Below, piece by piece: positions 24,131 through 31,684 of a stretch of 42,351 bases of DNA (within the stretch, counting starts at the first letter, position 1; every line of letters begins with the position of its first letter). The stretch covers positions 1-42,351 of the forward strand of contig DASXRQ010000139.1 in assembly GCA_036506495.1 (NCBI GenBank), read 5' to 3'. The stretch comes from DASXRC01 sp036506495 (GTDB lineage: Bacteria; Actinomycetota; Actinomycetes; Mycobacteriales; Micromonosporaceae). The position numbers and the translations under genes were made by a program. The notes under the pieces were generated by a model. The model was not told where the DNA came from. It ran no database searches and saw only the letters and a program-made list of their open reading frames with translations.

Positions 24131-24301
24131 ATGCAGAAATGGGAGTACGCCACCGTGCCGCTGCTGGTCCATGCGACCAAGCAGATCCTCGACAACTGGG
24201 GTGACGACGGCTGGGAGCTGGTGGCGGTCATTCCAGGGCCGAACCAGGAGCAACTGGTCGCGTACCTCAAGCGTCCGAAGGGTGGCGTGGGCAATGGCTG
24301 A
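24131..24301 (+). CDS. DUF4177-like small protein, 56 residues
   Basis: A short gene opening QKWEYATVPLLVHATKQIL and continuing DNWGDDGWELVAVIPG, with a final strand LVAYLKRPKG. The pattern WEY..., GWELVAV is that of DUF4177-type small proteins, which lie upstream of RidA genes in many actinomycetes (counterpart of Rv3678A). Its stop overlaps the RidA start by 8 bases, so the two are co-translated. Function is unknown; a compact beta-alpha-beta fold is likely. Confidence 0.85.
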   Translation: MQKWEYATVPLLVHATKQILDNWGDDGWELVAVIPGPNQEQLVAYLKRPKGGVGNG

Positions 24302-24752
24302 CCCGAGAGCGCGGCTGGCCGAGCTCGGCCTGACCCTGCCCGAGGTGGTTCCGCCGGTCGCGGCGTACGTGCCGGCCGTGCAGTCCGGGAGCCACGTCTA
24401 TGTCTCCGGGCAGGTGCCGATGGCCGACGGCAAGCTGCTCGCGACCGGAAAGGTCGGTGCGGGCGTCTCGCCGGAGCAGGCGAAGGAGCTCGCCGGCAGG
24501 TGCGCGCTGAACGCGCTCGCCGCGATCGACGCGCTGATCGGCCTGGAGAACGTGGTCAAGGTCGTGAAGGTGACCGGATTCGTGGCCTCCGCGGAGGGAT
24601 TCACCGGTCAACCCGGCGTGATCAACGGTGCGTCCGAGCTGCTCGGCGCCGTGTTCGGCGAGCCCGGCCGGCACGCCCGTAGCGCGGTCGGCGTCGCCGA
24701 GCTGCCCCTCGGCGCACCAGTCGAGGTGGAGGTCATCGTCGAGGTCGGCTGA
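24294..24752 (+). CDS. RidA/YjgF-family protein
   Basis: A 152-residue Rid protein: VPAVQSGSHVYVSGQVPMAD, GRCALNALAAIDALIG, VKVTGFVASAEGF and the end RSAVGVAELPLGAPVEVEVI, in which the Arg is the usual substrate-binding residue. RidA enzymes hydrolyse reactive enamines and imines made by PLP enzymes and so protect cell metabolism; this longer subtype (about 150 residues) may have another substrate. The start is fixed by family length and by the overlap with the DUF4177-like gene. Counterpart of Rv3678c. Confidence 0.9.
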   Translation: MADPRARLAELGLTLPEVVPPVAAYVPAVQSGSHVYVSGQVPMADGKLLATGKVGAGVSPEQAKELAGRCALNALAAIDALIGLENVVKVVKVTGFVASAEGFTGQPGVINGASELLGAVFGEPGRHARSAVGVAELPLGAPVEVEVIVEVG

Positions 24753-24808
24753 TCGGCGGTACCCCGTTCGCTCACCTGGTTGTCGGCGGGCCGCCGTACG
24801 ATCGCGCC

Positions 24809-25672
24809 ATGGCCGGTGCCTCGGGGGATGCACGGGGGGCGGAGCCCCCCGTGGGTCATGTCACCGCGCCAGCGGCGGCGCTGGCCGACCAGCTGCCGGG
24901 CTGGGTGACGCTGGTCCGCGCGAACAACGCGGGCCCGATGACTCTCGACGGCACCAACACCTGGGTGCTGACCACACCCGAGGGCGCCGCGGCCGTGGTC
25001 GACCCGGGCCCGGACGACCCGGCTCATATCGCCGCCGTGGCCGCGGCCGGCACGGTCAGCGTGATCTTGTTGACGCACGGCCATCCGGACCACCGGGCCG
25101 GCGCCGCCCGGCTGGCCGACGCGACCGGCGCCGACGTCCACTCCATCGACCCCGACAAGTGCTACGGCGCCGATCCCTGGCCGCTCGAGCCGGGCCTCGT
25201 CCTGGACTGGGGCGGGTTTGACATCACCGTGCTCGCGACCCCCGGTCACACCGCCGACTCGGTGTGCTTCCTGGCGGAGCGGGAGGGCGAGGGCGTGATC
25301 CTGACCGGCGACACGATCCTCGGTCGCGGCACGACCGTGGTGGCCTGGCCGGACGGCGACCTCGAGGACTACCTGACCAGCCTCGAGCTGCTCACCGCGT
25401 ACGACACCACTCCGGTGCTGCCGGGCCACGGCCCGGCGCTGGCCGACTGCGCGGCGGCCGCCCGCTTCTACCTCGCCCACCGGCGCGCCCGCCTGGAGCA
25501 GGTCCGGGCGGCTGTCGCCGCGGGCGCGGCCACGCCGGCCGCCGTGGTGGAGCGGGTGTACGCCGACGTCGACCGGTCGCTGTGGCCCGCCGCCGAGTGG
25601 TCGGTGCGGGCCCAGCTGGCTTACCTCGAGCGGGAATCCGGCCCCGGCCCCCGAGGGTTGGACTCACCGTGA
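24809..25672 (+). CDS. Metallo-beta-lactamase-fold hydrolase (LACTB2-like)
   Basis: A 287-residue hydrolase with the complete metal set: THGHPDH (His90, His92, Asp94, His95), TPGHT (His147), GDT (Asp168) and GHG (His207). A C-terminal winged-helix-like tail (RARLEQVRAAVAAGAATPAA, LWPAAEWSVRAQLAYL) resembles LACTB2 proteins, which cut RNA; other relatives are thioesterases. The conserved domain begins only at about residue 32 (WVTLVRANNAGPMTLDGTNT). A strong hairpin lies in the first 15 codons, so the true start may be later, for example GTG 24905. Its stop overlaps the cyclase start as GTGA. Counterpart of Rv3677c. Confidence 0.85.
   Translation: MAGASGDARGAEPPVGHVTAPAAALADQLPGWVTLVRANNAGPMTLDGTNTWVLTTPEGAAAVVDPGPDDPAHIAAVAAAGTVSVILLTHGHPDHRAGAARLADATGADVHSIDPDKCYGADPWPLEPGLVLDWGGFDITVLATPGHTADSVCFLAEREGEGVILTGDTILGRGTTVVAWPDGDLEDYLTSLELLTAYDTTPVLPGHGPALADCAAAARFYLAHRRARLEQVRAAVAAGAATPAAVVERVYADVDRSLWPAAEWSVRAQLAYLERESGPGPRGLDSP
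24831..24853. terminator. Very stable GC hairpin at the 5' end of the MBL gene
   Basis: CACGGGGGGC (24831-24840) and GCCCCCCGTG (24844-24853) form a perfect 10-bp stem with loop GGA. It lies 79 bases after the RidA stop and about 20 bases into the nominal MBL frame. It may be a RidA terminator or an attenuator ahead of the MBL-cyclase pair. Confidence 0.55.
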
Positions 25673-28600
25673 CCTGCCCGGTGTGTGGAACCGTCGCCAT
25701 CCCCGGCGCTCGGTTCTGCCACAACTGCGGTGCCGCCCTGCCGGCGGCCGCCATGCTGCCCACGACCGAGCGTCGGGTGGTGACCGTCCTATTCGGCGAC
25801 CTGTCCGACTTCACGTCTTGGTCGGAGGATCTGGATCCGGAGCGTGTCGGCGCGGTCACCGATCGTGTGCTCGCCGCGCTGGCCGGCGCGGTGAAGACCT
25901 TTGGCGGGCACGTTGACAAGCTCACCGGCGACGGGATCATGGCAGTCTTCGGTGCTCCGGTCGCGCACGAGGACGACGCCGAGCGCGCCGTCCGCGCTGC
26001 CCTGTCCATGCAGCGCGCGGTCAGGCGCGTGCTCGACGACGAGCGCGGCGGCGGGGCGCCCCTCGGGCTGCGGGTCGGCCTCAACACCGGAGATGTGGTG
26101 GCGGGCGTCCAGGCCGCGATCGAATACACGGTCATCGGCGACACGGTGAACACGGCCGCCCGGCTCGCGGATGTCGCGGCCATCGGCGCGGTGTACGCGG
26201 GAGCGACCACGTCCGCGGCAACGCGGCACGTGGCGTCCTGGCGCCAGCTTCGGCCGCTGCGGCTGAAGGGTAAGCGCGAGCCCGTCGAGGCGTACGAGTT
26301 GCTCGGTCTGCACGACGCTCCCGGCACCCGGTCGGGGCTCGGCGACGAGGCGCCGTTCGTCGGGCGGGAGGTCGAGATCGGTCGGATCGCCGGCCGACTC
26401 GCCGAGGTCGTCGACCGGTCTGAGCCGCGCGTGCTGCTGTTCACCGCCGAGGCCGGCATCGGCAAGACGCGCTTCGCGGCCGAGGTCGAGCGCTTGGCCG
26501 CCGGCTACGACACGGGCCCCGGGCGGTACGCCGCACACACCGGCGCCCGGGTGCTATCGGTGCGCTGCGCGGCGTACGGCGAGAAGCGGCGGCTCGCCCC
26601 GTTGGCCGATCTCGTCCGTACCGCGATCGGCCTGCCCCTGGACGCGGCGACCGGGGTGGCCCGCCCGGTCGTTGAGGAGCGGCTGCGCCGGCTCGGCCAG
26701 CGGTTGGCCCGCACCGGCGACTCGCCCGCAGTCGCCACCGACCTGCTGGCGGCCCTGCTGGGGTACGGCGAGCTGCCCGGCGCGCACCCCGTGCCCGCCG
26801 GCGCGGGTGACTGGGCCACGAACGGGTCGGCCGGGCGGGCCGAGGCGGAGGCTGTGCCCGCCGCGGTCGCGAACCTGCTCAACGGTCTGGCCACCGAGGC
26901 GCCGCTGCTCGTGGTCGTCGATGATCTGCATGACGCGACCGCGGACACGATCGATGCGCTCGGCGTCATGCTCTCGCGGTTGACCGGCCCCATCCTCGTG
27001 CTCCTGCTCGGCCGGCCCGAACTGGTGCGCAAGGCGGGCGCGCTGACCCGGGTCGCCGACGCCGAGGTGCAGACATTGCCGCCGTTGCGGGGTGCCGACG
27101 CGGCGCGCCTGCTGACGTCCTATCTCAACGGAGGGCGGCTGGGTCCGGCCGACTCGGACCGGCTGCTCGCCACCGCGCAGGGCAATCCGTACTACCTCGC
27201 CGAGCTCGTCACGTTGCTCCTCGAGCGCGGTGCGCTCACTCCGGCGGTCGGCGCGAATGCCGCTGGCATGTGGCGGCTCGCCCCCGGCTCGCTGAACACG
27301 CGGCTACTCTCCCGCGATCTCGCCGCCGTGCTGGCCGCGCGCATCGACGCGCTGCCCGCGGACGCCAGGTCGGTGCTGCGCGACGCCGCGGTCATAGGCG
27401 ACACCGTGCCGGCGGGCGCGCTGGATGGGCTCCGCGAGCGGCGGGCCGGCCGCGACGGGCGGCCCGCCGCCGTCGCCGCGGTCGAGCTCGAGCGGGCGAT
27501 CGACGAGCTGCTCCAACGCCGGATGCTGCACCGCGTCCGCGGCGGGTACGCGTTCATGACCCCACTCATGCGGGAGGCCTCGTACGCCGGGATCGGTAAG
27601 GCGGATCTGGCCGAGCGGCACGCCTACCTGGCCCGGTGGGCCGCGCCGGCGAGCCGACCGACGACGACTGGTGGCGGACCGGGGGTGAGCGGGCCTGCCG
27701 TGGCGATGCCGCCCGACGTGCGGGACGCGTTCGTCGCCGAGCACGCCGAGCGGGCTGCCGCCCTCGCCGACACCGTTGGCCTCCGCAGCGACGCAGCCGC
27801 GCGGGACGTTGCCCCGTTGGGCGTTGCCGCCCTGGGCCGGGCCGCTCGCCGCGCGACCGCCGCCGGCGAGCCGGCGGTGGCCGTCGAGTACGCCGAACGC
27901 GCGGCCCGACTCGCCGGCGACACTCTGCCGATCGCGGACCGGCTCGTGCACGCCCGAGCGTTGCTGCAGCACGGCCGCCCGCAGGAGGCTCTCGCCTATG
28001 CCGAAAAGATCAGCGCCGACGCGGCGGACGACACGGCCAGCCGGACCGGGGCTCTGCTCATCATCGGCCGGGCGCAGCGGGTCCTCGGCGAGCCGGGCCG
28101 GGCCGTCGCCGCCTGGCAGGAGGCCCTGCAGGTGGCGACCGAGGCGGACCTGCCGGCCGACCGGGCGGAGGCCATGCGCCGGCTGGGCATGGCCGACTAC
28201 CTGGCCGGCCGGTTGGCCGAGGCGAGCAGTCGCTTCGCCGGCTCTTACCAGGTAGCGGTCGGCGCGGGCGACCGGCACGGGCAGGCGTGGTCGCTGCAGA
28301 ACCTGGCGTGGGTGACGACCGCCCGGGGTGACTTCGCCGGCACCGACGCGGTGCTCGGTCGCGCGGCGCGGCTCTTCGCCGAGCTGCACGACCCGGTCGG
28401 GCGGGCGTGGTTGCGCGGGACGACGGCATTCGCCCGGCTGATGGCCGGTCGGCTGGCCGAGGCGCGCCGGCTGGCCCGGGCGTTCCTGCCGTTCGGGGAG
28501 CAGGTGGGCGAGGCGTGGGCCGTCGGGACGCTGCGCGCCGTGGAGGCGTTCGCCGCGGCCGAACTCGGCGACTTGGCCGAGGCCGACCGGGACGCCCGCC

Positions 28601-29298
28601 GGGCGTACCGGGACTTCGCGGCCGCGTCCGACGATTGGGGTCGCGGCTTCGCGCTGGTCGTCCGGGGCGTCATCGCGCGCGGGCTCGGCGAGCCGGAGCA
28701 CGCGGCAGACCTCCTCAGCGAGGGCCTCGAGTATGGGGACCGGACCGGCCATCCACTGCTGATCGGGTTGGCGGGCACGGTGCGCGGTTTCGTGTCGCTC
28801 GACCGCGGCGACACGGCCGCCGCCGAGACCGACGCGCGCGCGGTGCTCGCCGTGGTCGCGCCGCACAACGTGCTCGAGCCGGCCCAGGTCGGGCCGGTCG
28901 TGTTGCTCGCCTCCGCGCGGTTGGCCGCCGGCGACCCAGCGGTCGCGGCACGCCTCCTCGCGCCGATCGCGGAAGCCGCCGCCGACCCCGCGCTGCTGCT
29001 GTCCCGCCGGCAGGCGGTCGCGACGTTTGCCGCCGCGCTGGTCGCCGACGGCCGAGCCGACGAGGCGCTGCGCTGGGCGCGCCGCGCGGTCGAGCTGCCC
29101 GCCGAAGACGTTCGCAGCCGGGTGGTGTCGGCCCGCGTACTGGCCGACAGCCTCGCGGAGACCGGCAACGCCGCGGAGGCGCGTGTCGTGGCCGAGGAAG
29201 CGGTACGCCTGGCGTACGCCACGGAGCAGTCGAGCGAGCGCGCCGCCGCCGACGCGATGCGCTCGCGCCTCCTGGCCGGTGCGGCGCACGCGTCGTAG
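25669..29298 (+). CDS. Class III nucleotide cyclase fused to AAA/STAND ATPase and helical repeats
   Basis: A 1209-residue multidomain protein. A zinc ribbon (Cys 3, 6, 17 and 20) precedes a class III cyclase domain (about 35-215). The cyclase has both metal Asp (44 in GDLSDF, 88 in KLTGDGIM), substrate Lys84, Thr154 in EYTVIGD, and the transition-state pair Asn161 and Arg165 (NTAAR), so it looks catalytically competent, probably making cAMP. From about 230 there is an ATPase with Walker A AEAGIGKT (261-268) and LLVVVDDLHD as Walker B. The last 500 residues are Ala/Arg-rich helices, TPR-like (AVEYAERAARLAGD, ALAYAEKISADAADD). No membrane segment, so cytosolic. GTG 25669 overlaps the MBL stop (GTGA). 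Similar proteins are Rv1358- or Rv0891c-like; the ligand is unknown. Confidence 0.85.
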   Translation: MTCPVCGTVAIPGARFCHNCGAALPAAAMLPTTERRVVTVLFGDLSDFTSWSEDLDPERVGAVTDRVLAALAGAVKTFGGHVDKLTGDGIMAVFGAPVAHEDDAERAVRAALSMQRAVRRVLDDERGGGAPLGLRVGLNTGDVVAGVQAAIEYTVIGDTVNTAARLADVAAIGAVYAGATTSAATRHVASWRQLRPLRLKGKREPVEAYELLGLHDAPGTRSGLGDEAPFVGREVEIGRIAGRLAEVVDRSEPRVLLFTAEAGIGKTRFAAEVERLAAGYDTGPGRYAAHTGARVLSVRCAAYGEKRRLAPLADLVRTAIGLPLDAATGVARPVVEERLRRLGQRLARTGDSPAVATDLLAALLGYGELPGAHPVPAGAGDWATNGSAGRAEAEAVPAAVANLLNGLATEAPLLVVVDDLHDATADTIDALGVMLSRLTGPILVLLLGRPELVRKAGALTRVADAEVQTLPPLRGADAARLLTSYLNGGRLGPADSDRLLATAQGNPYYLAELVTLLLERGALTPAVGANAAGMWRLAPGSLNTRLLSRDLAAVLAARIDALPADARSVLRDAAVIGDTVPAGALDGLRERRAGRDGRPAAVAAVELERAIDELLQRRMLHRVRGGYAFMTPLMREASYAGIGKADLAERHAYLARWAAPASRPTTTGGGPGVSGPAVAMPPDVRDAFVAEHAERAAALADTVGLRSDAAARDVAPLGVAALGRAARRATAAGEPAVAVEYAERAARLAGDTLPIADRLVHARALLQHGRPQEALAYAEKISADAADDTASRTGALLIIGRAQRVLGEPGRAVAAWQEALQVATEADLPADRAEAMRRLGMADYLAGRLAEASSRFAGSYQVAVGAGDRHGQAWSLQNLAWVTTARGDFAGTDAVLGRAARLFAELHDPVGRAWLRGTTAFARLMAGRLAEARRLARAFLPFGEQVGEAWAVGTLRAVEAFAAAELGDLAEADRDARRAYRDFAAASDDWGRGFALVVRGVIARGLGEPEHAADLLSEGLEYGDRTGHPLLIGLAGTVRGFVSLDRGDTAAAETDARAVLAVVAPHNVLEPAQVGPVVLLASARLAAGDPAVAARLLAPIAEAAADPALLLSRRQAVATFAAALVADGRADEALRWARRAVELPAEDVRSRVVSARVLADSLAETGNAAEARVVAEEAVRLAYATEQSSERAAADAMRSRLLAGAAHAS

Positions 29299-29358
29299 AC
29301 CGGCGTGGCGCCGGGCGCATTCGCTGCTCGCTGGGGGCAACGTGATTGCTCGGAGTCC

Positions 29359-29374
29359 ACGCCTGCGCAGGCGT
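29359..29374. terminator. 16-bp perfect palindrome after the cyclase gene
   Basis: ACGCCTGCGCAGGCGT is its own reverse complement and lies 60 bases after the cyclase stop, before the kinase gene. It could terminate the MBL-cyclase message or bind a dimeric regulator of the kinase gene. No T-run. Confidence 0.4.
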
Positions 29375-29486
29375 AAGAGACGTCCCGCCCGATGTGGACT
29401 TTTCGAAGTTCACTATGGCTGGGGTGGGCGGCGCCCGTGGCCGCCGGGGCAGAGGCCGGCCGAGCCGCTGGCGTACCTTCATAGCC

Positions 29487-30482
29487 GTGGCAGACAGCCC
29501 CGCGCCGCTCCCGCTGCCCGTGATCCCGGGCCTGTCGGGGCTGTGCGTGCTCGCCCGCGGTGGCTACGCCACCGTGTACCAGGCGACCCAGGATTCGATC
29601 GGTCGCGACGTCGCGGTCAAGGTCGAGAACCGCACCCTGGACACCGAGCGGGACCAGCGGCGCTTCCTCCGCGAGGCCCGGGCAGCCGGCCGGATGTCGT
29701 CGCATCCGCACGTCGTCGACCTGTTCGACGTCGGGGTGACGGCCGACCAGCACCCCTATCTGATCATGGAGCTCTGCGACGGCTCGTACGCGGACCGGAT
29801 GAAGACCTCACCCCTGGGCGCGGAGGAGGCCCGCGACGTCGGCATAAAGATCGCCGACGCGTTGGCCGACGCACACCAGCTCGGGGTGCTGCACCGCGAC
29901 GTCAAGCCGGCCAACATCCTCTACAGCCGGTTCGCGGAGCCGACGCTCGCCGATTTCGGGTTGGCGATCCTCGCCGAGATGCGCGATTCCTCGATCACGG
30001 TGGAGGTGCTGACTCCGGCGTACGCGCCGCCGGAGATGTTCCGACACGGGGCGCCCTCGCCCGCGGTTGACGTCTACGCGCTCTGCGCCACGCTATACGC
30101 GATCATGTGTGGCCGACCGCCTCGCTGGCGGGCCGACGACGCTCCGAGCCTGGTCACGCTCATGGAGCTGTTCAGACAACCGATTCCCGACCTCGCCGGC
30201 GTACCCCGACCGTTGCTCGATGTGCTGCGCGCGGGGATGGCCAACGACCCGGCCGCGCGCCCCACCGCCGAGCAGCTGCGTGACCTGCTCGCCGCACTCA
30301 CGCTCGCGCCGGTCGGCCCGGTGGGTCCGGTTCGCAGCTACCCGGCGTCCCCCTTGCGCCCGCGGGCCGTGACCGCGGCGCCGGCCTGGGGATCCGCGCC
30401 GCCGGTGCCTCGGCCGGGGTCCGACGACGCGCCCACCGTCCCGCAGCGGCGCGGGCTCTGGCGCCGGTTGACCGGCCGCTAG
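29487..30482 (+). CDS. Soluble Ser/Thr protein kinase (PknB-type catalytic domain)
   Basis: The kinase domain fills residues 14-290: Gly-rich loop LARGGYATVYQA, ATP-binding Lys45 (VAVKVEN), HRDVKPAN (Asp138), ADFG (Asp156), a PPE in the APE position (YAPPEMF) and DVYALCATLY. All catalytic residues are present. The last 50 residues are Pro/Ala-rich (PVGPVGPVRSYPAS), with no membrane helix and no sensor domain, so it is cytosolic, unlike most PknB relatives. The start is uncertain: GTG 29487 is just before the conserved part; ATG 29415 or 29346 would add a low-complexity Arg/Gly leader. It lies downstream of the cyclase on the same strand, a possible partner. Confidence 0.85.
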   Translation: MADSPAPLPLPVIPGLSGLCVLARGGYATVYQATQDSIGRDVAVKVENRTLDTERDQRRFLREARAAGRMSSHPHVVDLFDVGVTADQHPYLIMELCDGSYADRMKTSPLGAEEARDVGIKIADALADAHQLGVLHRDVKPANILYSRFAEPTLADFGLAILAEMRDSSITVEVLTPAYAPPEMFRHGAPSPAVDVYALCATLYAIMCGRPPRWRADDAPSLVTLMELFRQPIPDLAGVPRPLLDVLRAGMANDPAARPTAEQLRDLLAALTLAPVGPVGPVRSYPASPLRPRAVTAAPAWGSAPPVPRPGSDDAPTVPQRRGLWRRLTGR

Positions 30483-30493
30483 CCGCAGGTCAG
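30470..30493. terminator. Short hairpin between kinase and acyl-CoA dehydrogenase stops
   Basis: TGACC (30470-30474) pairs with GGTCA (30489-30493), and the inner CGGC pairs with GCCG. It covers both stop codons of the converging genes, which are 7 bases apart. Candidate bidirectional terminator, imperfect. Confidence 0.4.
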
Positions 30494-31662
30494 TACGACT
30501 TGTCCTGGCCCAGCACGTGTTGGGCGACGAAGTTGAGGATCATCTCCCGGCTGACCGGCGCGATCCGGCCGGCCCGGACGCCGCCGAGCAAAGTGGCGAC
30601 GCCGTACTCCGTGGTCATGCCGTTCCCGCCGAGCGCCTGGATCGCGGTATCGACGGCGAGCGTCGCCGCCTCGGACGAGGCGTACTTGGCCATGTTCGCG
30701 GCGACGCCCGCCTCGACGTCCCGGCCGGCGTCGTAGAGCGCGGCCGCTTTCGCGATCATCAGCCGGGCGAGTTCGACCTGGATCGCCGCGTGGGCGAGCG
30801 GATGGGCGACCCCCTGGTGGCTGCCGATCGGGCGGCCCCACACCGAACGCGTCGCCGCGTACGCGCTGGCCCGCTCGAGGGCGTACCGCGCGGTACCGAC
30901 TCCCATCGCGGCCACCGTGATGCGTTCCGGGTTGAGCCCGGCGAACAGCGCCGGCAGCGCCGCGTCCGGGTCCTCGCCGACGAGCGCGTCGGCCGGCACC
31001 CGCACGCCGTCGAGGTAGAGCAGCCACTGGTTCTCCGGCGAGACGATCTCCATCTCGAGCTGGGACCTGGTCAGGCCGGGCGCGTCGGTGGGCACGATGA
31101 AAAGCGCGGGCGTCAGCCGACCGGTGCCCGCCGCCGCGTCCCCGGCGGCGGTACGCGCGACCACCAGCACGTAGGGTGCCTCGTCCACGCCCGAAATGAA
31201 GCACTTGCGTCCGCCGATGACCCAGTCGTCGCCGTCGCGCCGGGCGAGGGTGCCGAGGCGGTGGACGTTGGAGCCCGCCTCCGGCTCGGTGATCGCGAAG
31301 GCGATCTTCGTCTCCCCGGTGGCGAGCCCGGGCAGGAACCGCGTGCGCTGGTCGTCGGTGCCGTGCCGGGCGATGATCGTGCCGGCGATGGCGGGGGACA
31401 CGACGAGCAGCAGCAACGGGCAGCCGGCGGCGGCGAGCTCCTCGCAGACGATGGCGAGCTCAGTGATCCCGCCGCCGCCACCGCCGTACTCGGTCGGCAC
31501 GCTGACGCCGAGGTAGCCGAGCTTGCCGGCCTCGGCCCACAGCTCCGTCGTGTGTTCACCGGACTTTGCCTTGCGTACGTAGTACTCGTGGCCATAGCGG
31601 CGGCCCAGCGTGCGTACCGCGTCGCGCAGCGAAGCCTGCTCGGGGGTGGGATCGAAGTTCAT
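30490..31662 (-). CDS. Acyl-CoA dehydrogenase, last gene of the catabolic operon
   Basis: A 390-residue FAD enzyme that makes the alpha-beta double bond in an acyl-CoA. Family regions: FAITEPEAGSNVHRLGT (FAD and substrate loop), WVIGGRKCFISG, ATRSVWGRPIGSHQGVAHPL and AIQALGGNGMTTEYGVATLL. The C-terminal Glu used by short- and medium-chain enzymes is missing (GRIAPVSREMI instead of a YEGT-type motif). Glu246 in NPERITVAA is at the position used by isovaleryl-CoA and long-chain enzymes, so catalysis is probably kept with branched or long substrates. ATG 31662 has GGAGG upstream. It follows the biotin carboxylase by 22 bases. Confidence 0.88.
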   Translation of the reverse strand: MNFDPTPEQASLRDAVRTLGRRYGHEYYVRKAKSGEHTTELWAEAGKLGYLGVSVPTEYGGGGGGITELAIVCEELAAAGCPLLLLVVSPAIAGTIIARHGTDDQRTRFLPGLATGETKIAFAITEPEAGSNVHRLGTLARRDGDDWVIGGRKCFISGVDEAPYVLVVARTAAGDAAAGTGRLTPALFIVPTDAPGLTRSQLEMEIVSPENQWLLYLDGVRVPADALVGEDPDAALPALFAGLNPERITVAAMGVGTARYALERASAYAATRSVWGRPIGSHQGVAHPLAHAAIQVELARLMIAKAAALYDAGRDVEAGVAANMAKYASSEAATLAVDTAIQALGGNGMTTEYGVATLLGGVRAGRIAPVSREMILNFVAQHVLGQDKSY

Positions 31663-31684
31663 CAGGCGGCCTCCACGACGCGGA

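Noticed and set aside
27304..29340. 678-codon open frame antisense to the cyclase/AAA protein
   Set aside because: Composition dominated by Arg, Gly, Ala and Pro, with no domain features; it follows from third-position GC bias of the real gene.
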